37,353 nt of DNA. It comes from Planctomycetota bacterium. Lineage in GTDB: Bacteria; Planctomycetota; Phycisphaerae; WQYP01. A program made the translations under genes and the position numbers. Below the pieces are notes generated by a model. The model ran no database searches and had not been told where the DNA came from. It was given only the letters and a program-made list of their open reading frames with translations. The stretch covers positions 1 through 37,353 of the forward strand of contig JAJZJL010000037.1 of assembly GCA_021810145.1 (NCBI GenBank), given 5' to 3'. Below are positions 33,321-37,353 of the stretch, in pieces (position 1 is the first letter of the stretch; each line of letters begins with the position of its first letter).

Positions 33321-34193
33321 TTATCGGCAGGCGGCCAGTTCCGTTAACTGACTTTCAACATCTTTTGGGGCTCTTCCGCTGGAAGTCAGAAATAACCCGA
33401 TCAATTCCGCCATCGATTTAAACCCATGATGCGGATATTCCATCACCAGTACATTGGCTCCCAACTGCTCCATGCCCTCCTGCACGGCCTGTCGGCAGGT
33501 TCCGACAATCGCCCGAATATTGGCACACCGGTTGGCCAGACACACCGCCCGTGCCGCCGATGGCACGAACAGCACCGCCAATCGGGTCTGTCCGCCGGAA
33601 AATTCTTTTGCTACCGCCCTTATAACGGCCGGCAATTGCTGGCTGGCCGAAGTGCGCACGTCCGCCACGGCCCGGCCGCGCAGTTGTTCAATGGCTCTGG
33701 CCGCCGACGGACAATGCCCCTGCATCCAATAAATCCAGGCTGCGGCGGCCGGCGTTTTGGGTGCCGCTGAAATGGTCTGTATTTCCAGCCTCCGCTGTCT
33801 GGCCATATCCATGGCCAGCGGCGAAAGTTGCGCTCCCGGTGCCAGATAAATCGTGCCTTCGAGTCCCGAAAGTCTGGAAGCGGTAATCACGCCCGTGAGC
33901 ACCGGCCCGACAGCCGTTGGTTCCGCCGGTGCGGCGGCGGAGGATTCAGCCGCGGGCGCCGCAACTTGCCGGGCGGATACGGCATCCTCCACAAACCCGT
34001 TGGGGACATCAGCGGCCGATGGGGCATTTCCCGCCCGCGGGCGCGCCAATTCCGGGAACTTGGAATAATCGCCGGTGCATACGCCCATCGGCGCATGGAT
34101 CGTCGCCGGCGCGGTGGCAGGGCCGGCATCACGGTTAAGCGCTTCCAGCACCGCTTCAGTGATCTTTTTAATAAGTTCCGGACTTGCGTCCAC
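33321..34193 (-). CDS. BMC-associated protein with N-terminal encapsulation helix and degenerate RpiB-like domain
   Basis: This 290-residue protein has three parts. Residues 3-20 (SPELIKKITEAVLEALN) form an amphipathic helix like BMC encapsulation peptides. A Pro/Ala-rich linker follows, with a GVCTGDYSKFPEL motif at about 37-49. A GVITASRLSGLEGTIYLAPG-type segment at about 101-140 resembles short regions of Eut/Pdu-associated proteins. The C-terminal part (about 155-270) aligns by eye with RpiB/LacAB sugar-phosphate isomerases: NIRAIVGTCRQAVQEGMEQ and GANVLVMEYPHHGFKSMAELIGLFL match the helix and strand after the active site. The catalytic Cys region of RpiB (CGTGIGMSIAANK) is replaced by VPSAARAVCLANR, so isomerase activity is doubtful. 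GTG start with AGGAG 6 nt upstream. Confidence 0.75.
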   Translation of the reverse strand: MDASPELIKKITEAVLEALNRDAGPATAPATIHAPMGVCTGDYSKFPELARPRAGNAPSAADVPNGFVEDAVSARQVAAPAAESSAAAPAEPTAVGPVLTGVITASRLSGLEGTIYLAPGAQLSPLAMDMARQRRLEIQTISAAPKTPAAAAWIYWMQGHCPSAARAIEQLRGRAVADVRTSASQQLPAVIRAVAKEFSGGQTRLAVLFVPSAARAVCLANRCANIRAIVGTCRQAVQEGMEQLGANVLVMEYPHHGFKSMAELIGLFLTSSGRAPKDVESQLTELAACR

Positions 34194-34249
34194 AATTAAC
34201 TCCTGCTGCCGCAGCGGCAGTTATCTCCGGACAATGCCGGAATCTTCCT

Positions 34250-35650
34250 TTACACCACGCGCAGCGACCCGCTGATGGCCATGCGCCGGAATCGCGTAAA
34301 CGTCAGAGGATTGGTTACCCCCTCGCCGGTGGGCGTGGCGACGGTATAACTCGGATACCCTTCGCCCTGAATGCCCAGCGTCGCGGTGCTTGGTCCATTT
34401 ACCGCAAACAGCGTTGTATTCATTACCCGGCCCATGCGCGTAATATTGGCCAGGTTATTGGAATGAATAATGGCCGTATGGCCAAAGCCATGTTCATGTT
34501 TCACGGCCAATTCAAGAGCATGGTCGAAATCGCGTGCCCGTACCAGCGGCACAAAGGGCATCATCTGCTCTTCGGGGACAAATGGATTGTTCTCATCCGT
34601 TTCGCCGAACAGCAATTCCACATTGTCCGCACAGTGTGTTCCGGCGGCCTGCGCAAGCACCGAACAACTTTTCCCAACAAGTTCCTTGTTGACTGCGTAA
34701 TGGTCGTCTTTCCAGGTGAAGGCTTTTTTGGTCAGTTGGTCAATTTGTTCTCTGTTGAGTCGAACCGCTCCCGCCCGGCTCATTGCCTCGATCATCTTGT
34801 CAAATACGCTCTCCACGACAAATACTTCTTTTTCACCGATGCACAGGAGATTATTATCAAATCCCGCACCGGTAATAATGGAGCGGGCCGCACGGTCAAG
34901 ATCGGCGGTTTCATCCACAACCACCGGCGGATTGCCCGGTCCGCCCACTACCGCCCGCTTTTTCTGAGCCAGCGCCGCCCGCGCCACGGCCGGTCCTCCG
35001 GTAATCACCAGCAGTGCGACGTCAGGATGTTCAAATATCGCATTGGCGGATTCGAGCGTCGGTGGTTCAACAACGCAAATCAGATTATCAATGCCATAGG
35101 TTTCCATGATTTGCCGGTTGTATACGCGCACGGCCTCCGCGGCACTGCGATGGCCGGAAGGGTGCGCATTGGCCACCAGCGCATTTCCCGCGGCAATCAT
35201 GTTAATGGCATTGGCGCTGAGTGTCGGCACCGAATGCGTTACCGGTGTTACCACGCCGATCACGCCCCACGGAGCCATTTCATCCAGCGATATGCCGTTA
35301 TCGCCGCTGTGTGCCGCTGTTCGGATAAATTCCACGCCCGGCACTTTCGTCAACAGGTGAAGCTTGGCTATCTTATGATCCAGTCTCCCGACTTTGGTTT
35401 CATCAAGTTCCATGCGGCCCCAGGCATCGGCATTCTGCACGGCAATTTTCTTGATGAGTTTGCAGATGCCGTCCCGGACCGCCAAGTCCGCCTTCACGAG
35501 TTGCTTCTGGGCCTGCGAAGCAGCCGCCACCGCATCGTCCGCAGTCTTGAATATACCGTTGGCACCCCCGGATGTTTTTCCGGCGCCGGTATTGCCCAGT
35601 CGCTGCAAAACTTCTCGAACCACTGATTCTACAAGTGTGGATTGATCCAT
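34250..35650 (-). CDS. CoA-acylating aldehyde dehydrogenase (PduP/EutE-type) of the BMC locus
   Basis: This 466-residue enzyme oxidises an aldehyde to its acyl-CoA with NAD, as PduP does for propionaldehyde; in PV-type BMCs the substrate is thought to be lactaldehyde. Residues 3-18 (QSTLVESVVREVLQRLG) form an amphipathic encapsulation-type helix before a short Gly-rich linker. The catalytic domain starts near 33, has the TPVTHSVPTLSANAINMIAAGN motif, and the nucleophile Cys lies in DNNLLCIGEKE. GGGGAGG 9 nt before the ATG is a strong ribosome site. The gene lies between the BMC-H gene (250 bp upstream, with a CTCAAAT tract between) and the RpiB-like gene. Lactyl-CoA would then pass to a phosphotransacylase, not in this window. 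Confidence 0.92.
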   Translation of the reverse strand: MDQSTLVESVVREVLQRLGNTGAGKTSGGANGIFKTADDAVAAASQAQKQLVKADLAVRDGICKLIKKIAVQNADAWGRMELDETKVGRLDHKIAKLHLLTKVPGVEFIRTAAHSGDNGISLDEMAPWGVIGVVTPVTHSVPTLSANAINMIAAGNALVANAHPSGHRSAAEAVRVYNRQIMETYGIDNLICVVEPPTLESANAIFEHPDVALLVITGGPAVARAALAQKKRAVVGGPGNPPVVVDETADLDRAARSIITGAGFDNNLLCIGEKEVFVVESVFDKMIEAMSRAGAVRLNREQIDQLTKKAFTWKDDHYAVNKELVGKSCSVLAQAAGTHCADNVELLFGETDENNPFVPEEQMMPFVPLVRARDFDHALELAVKHEHGFGHTAIIHSNNLANITRMGRVMNTTLFAVNGPSTATLGIQGEGYPSYTVATPTGEGVTNPLTFTRFRRMAISGSLRVV

Positions 35651-35754
35651 ACGTTTTGACCTCCCCTAAGCGGGATATTCCTCTGATCACGATGAAGCGA
35701 AACTCGGCGCTGATTCAAGACGGACGCCCGCCAAAATCAAACCCCAAACCCCAG

Positions 35755-35825
35755 GTCTCAGATCTCAAATCTCAAATTTCAGATCTCAAGTCTCAAATCT
35801 CAAATCTCAAATTTCAGATCTCAAG
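35755..35825 (+). repeat. Degenerate tandem CTCAAAT-type tract in the BMC operon
   Basis: About ten units of the form TCTCAAAT/TTTCAGA repeat over 71 bp, with a longer period of about 35 bp (ATTTCAGATCTCAAG occurs twice). It lies between the BMC-H stop (35901) and the aldehyde dehydrogenase start (35650), inside the operon. Adjacent at 35852-35866, CACATTT-A-AAATGTG is a 15-bp palindrome. Confidence 0.65.
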
Positions 35826-35900
35826 GGCCTGGAACGACACCCCCGGACGAGCACATTTAAAATGTGTCATTTCAAGTGTCAGTTCCGGGTCGCTTGCGCA

Positions 35901-36164
35901 TCAAACTTTCACGGTTTCTTCATGGGGGCGGGCGATCACGGATGTCGCCACAATCTGGCCCAATTTGCTTCCGGCTGCCGCACCGGCCTCAACCGCGGCT
36001 TTAACCGCCGAAACATCACCGGTGAAAGTAATGGCCACCAGGCCGTTTCCCACACGGTGCTGCCCTACATATTGCACGTTGGCGGCCTTGAGGGCGGCGT
36101 CCGCCGCTTCAATGGCCGCGATCAGACCCTTGGCTTCAATCATGCCGATTGCTTGTTGTGACAT
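35901..36164 (-). CDS. BMC-H shell protein
   Basis: This 87-residue protein is a single-domain BMC-H (Pfam BMC) hexameric shell subunit. It has the family's opening GMIEAKGLIAAIEAADAALKAA, the pore loop VGNGLVAI (Gly-Asn-Gly where relatives often have Gly-Ser-Gly), and the end GAAAGSKLGQIVATSVIARPH. Hexamers tile the shell and let small polar substrates pass. AGGAG lies 8 nt before the ATG. The acetate kinase gene is 32 bp upstream. Only this shell protein is in the window; pentamer (BMC-P) and further hexamer genes are presumably past the right edge, since a shell needs vertex proteins. Family is certain; substrate selectivity of the pore is not predictable. Confidence 0.95.
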   Translation of the reverse strand: MSQQAIGMIEAKGLIAAIEAADAALKAANVQYVGQHRVGNGLVAITFTGDVSAVKAAVEAGAAAGSKLGQIVATSVIARPHEETVKV

Positions 36165-36196
36165 CGTTGTACTCCTAAAAAAATAACCTTAATCAA

Positions 36197-37353
36197 CTAA
36201 TGAGCTTCAGCGGCCTGAGAATCCATCTCGCCGCGTCGGGACTCCTTGACGGTCGTTTGCAACGCCCGCACGGTCTGCCGGGCCACAATTAATTCTTCGT
36301 TCGTCGGCAACACCCAGAGTTGCACTTTGCTCTCCGCCGCATCAATGCGGCATTCCCCTTTGGCCTGTCGATTCTTCTGCGGGTCCAGCGCAATGCCCGC
36401 GTATTGCATATCAGACACGATGCGCTGACGCAGATGCACGGCGTTCTGACCGATACCGCCGGTAAATACAATCGCATCGGCTCCATTGAGCACCGCCAGA
36501 TACGCGCCAATATATTGCCGGGCCGATTCCACAAAAATATCCAGGGCCAATTGTGCCCGTTTGTTTCCCTGTGCCGCGGCCTGTTCCACGTCACGGCAAT
36601 CGGAACTCACCGCACTGACACCCAGCAGCCCGCCTTCTTTGCCCAACTTTTTCCAGATTTCATCCAATGTCAATCCGGCCTGCAATAATTTCAAAAGCGC
36701 AAAGGTGTCAAAATCACCGCACCGCGATGCCTGCGGCAAACCGGTCTGCGCCGTCATGCCAAAGCTGTTGGCCACACTTTTGCCTTCCAGCGTGGCGTTA
36801 ACGCTGCTTGAGCCGCCCAGATGCACGGAAATAACTTTTCTGGCGTCCGGATTCAATTCCGCCATGCGCGTGGCGATATACCGATGCGACGCCCCGTGAA
36901 AACCATACCGCCGGATCCCCAGTTTTTCCGTCCACTCGTAGGGTATCGCGTAGGCCTGCCGATGCAGGGGAATGCTTTGATGAAACGCCGTTTCAAATGC
37001 GGCCACCTGCGGAATGCCGGGCAAACGCCTGGCAAAGGCCCGCATGGCCGCAATATACGGAGGGTTGTGGGCCGGGGCCACATCCGAAAATTCCTGCATG
37101 ACCGCCAGTACATGATCATCCACCTGTACCACTTCCAGCGGGCCGCCGTGCACAGCCTTAAATCCGATGGCTTGCACATCGCGCATGCTGTCAATGACGC
37201 CTGCCCGCACCAGTTCCTGAAGGTGCAACTCAATGGCCGCCCCGTGATCAGGTAACGTCGCGTTGCCGGATTGTTTCGATTTTCCAGTGGGTGTAAAAGT
37301 CCATGCGCTTTCCGGCAGGCCAATGCGATCAGCCGCGCCTTCCGCCAGCACGC
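36197..37353 (-). CDS. ackA: Acetate kinase of the BMC locus (partial, 5' end beyond the window)
   Basis: This partial protein (384 residues; the start lies past 37353, missing roughly 20 N-terminal residues) is an acetate/propionate-type kinase of the ASKHA fold. It keeps APAHNPPYI, RRYGFHGASHRYI, the Arg in SRCGDFD, FTGGIGQNA and PTNEEL of the family. Two residues known as important in Methanosarcina AckA look changed: the Arg of the HRVVHGG motif is Lys (GFKAVHGG), and the Asp of FDTAFH is Glu (FETAFH). The usual GNGAS stretch is HLGGSSSVNA. In PV-type BMC pathways it would convert lactyl- or acetyl-phosphate plus ADP to ATP. It is the first visible gene of the operon, 32 bp upstream of the BMC-H gene. 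Confidence 0.88.
   Translation of the reverse strand, partial: VLAEGAADRIGLPESAWTFTPTGKSKQSGNATLPDHGAAIELHLQELVRAGVIDSMRDVQAIGFKAVHGGPLEVVQVDDHVLAVMQEFSDVAPAHNPPYIAAMRAFARRLPGIPQVAAFETAFHQSIPLHRQAYAIPYEWTEKLGIRRYGFHGASHRYIATRMAELNPDARKVISVHLGGSSSVNATLEGKSVANSFGMTAQTGLPQASRCGDFDTFALLKLLQAGLTLDEIWKKLGKEGGLLGVSAVSSDCRDVEQAAAQGNKRAQLALDIFVESARQYIGAYLAVLNGADAIVFTGGIGQNAVHLRQRIVSDMQYAGIALDPQKNRQAKGECRIDAAESKVQLWVLPTNEELIVARQTVRALQTTVKESRRGEMDSQAAEAH

Noticed and set aside
34184-35626. 480-codon open frame antisense to the aldehyde dehydrogenase
   Set aside because: The opposite strand encodes a complete, recognisable enzyme; the antisense frame is rich in His, Arg and Cys and matches nothing.
35755-35825. 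CRISPR-like array
   Set aside because: Units are only about 7 bp and degenerate, with no spacers, so it is simple-sequence DNA.

Overview
The window looks like a chromosomal segment of a planctomycete, probably of the Phycisphaerae type. This is an inference from gene content: a Planctomycetes/Verrucomicrobia-style bacterial microcompartment (BMC) locus, a DUF1559-like prepilin protein beside a LacI-AraC hybrid (XylR-like) regulator, a PEP-CTERM surface protein, secreted GH13 and GH28 glycosidases, and many small dispersed repeats. No rRNA, tRNA or CRISPR array was recognised.

Layout. 1-890 is a repeat-rich spacer. 891-5967 holds a secreted GH13 alpha-glucanase, a LacI-type repressor and, divergently, a PEP-CTERM protein behind a promoter, terminator and operator-like leader. 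5995-7126 is a RAYT (REP-associated transposase) flanked by two MITE-like repeats with 29-bp terminal inverted repeats. 7133-9228 encodes a GH28-like pectinase and a bifunctional-nuclease-family protein. 9229-13860 holds a membrane-anchored unknown, a DUF1559-like prepilin protein and its divergent XylR-like regulator, with two matching direct-repeat operators (TACAGCGCA twice, 21 bp apart). 14237-16921 holds a methyltransferase and a broken DUF3800 cassette lying between two near-identical 82-bp direct repeats. 16922-21010 is a tandem pair of GT-C/TPR membrane proteins. 21124-22746 is a ribbon-helix-helix, CxxC-rich candidate metal sensor next to a NicO-like metal transporter. 22962-25229 holds a double-LysM protein and an orphan beta-class DNA methyltransferase. 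25240-28325 is a decayed Fic gene split by a complete IS1634-like element with 12-bp inverted ends and a 6-bp target duplication. 28448-30453 is a lipoprotein metalloprotease coupled to a TerC-family protein.

30624-37353, all on the minus strand, is a BMC operon running off the right edge. Transcribed order: acetate kinase (partial), BMC-H shell protein, CoA-acylating aldehyde dehydrogenase, a BMC-associated protein with a degenerate RpiB-like domain, class II aldolase, lactate/malate-type dehydrogenase, DeoR-type regulator. By analogy with the PV-type BMC known for L-fucose and L-rhamnose use, the aldolase would release lactaldehyde, the dehydrogenase would make lactyl-CoA, an unseen phosphotransacylase and the acetate kinase would yield ATP and lactate, and the 2-hydroxyacid dehydrogenase would balance NADH. 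Three cargo proteins carry similar amphipathic helices that fit encapsulation peptides.

The most promising leads are the RHH/CxxC sensor-transporter pair, the catalytically degenerate RpiB-like BMC protein, the unusual BMC acetate kinase, the 21-bp direct-repeat operators and the 95-nt leader before the PEP-CTERM gene.
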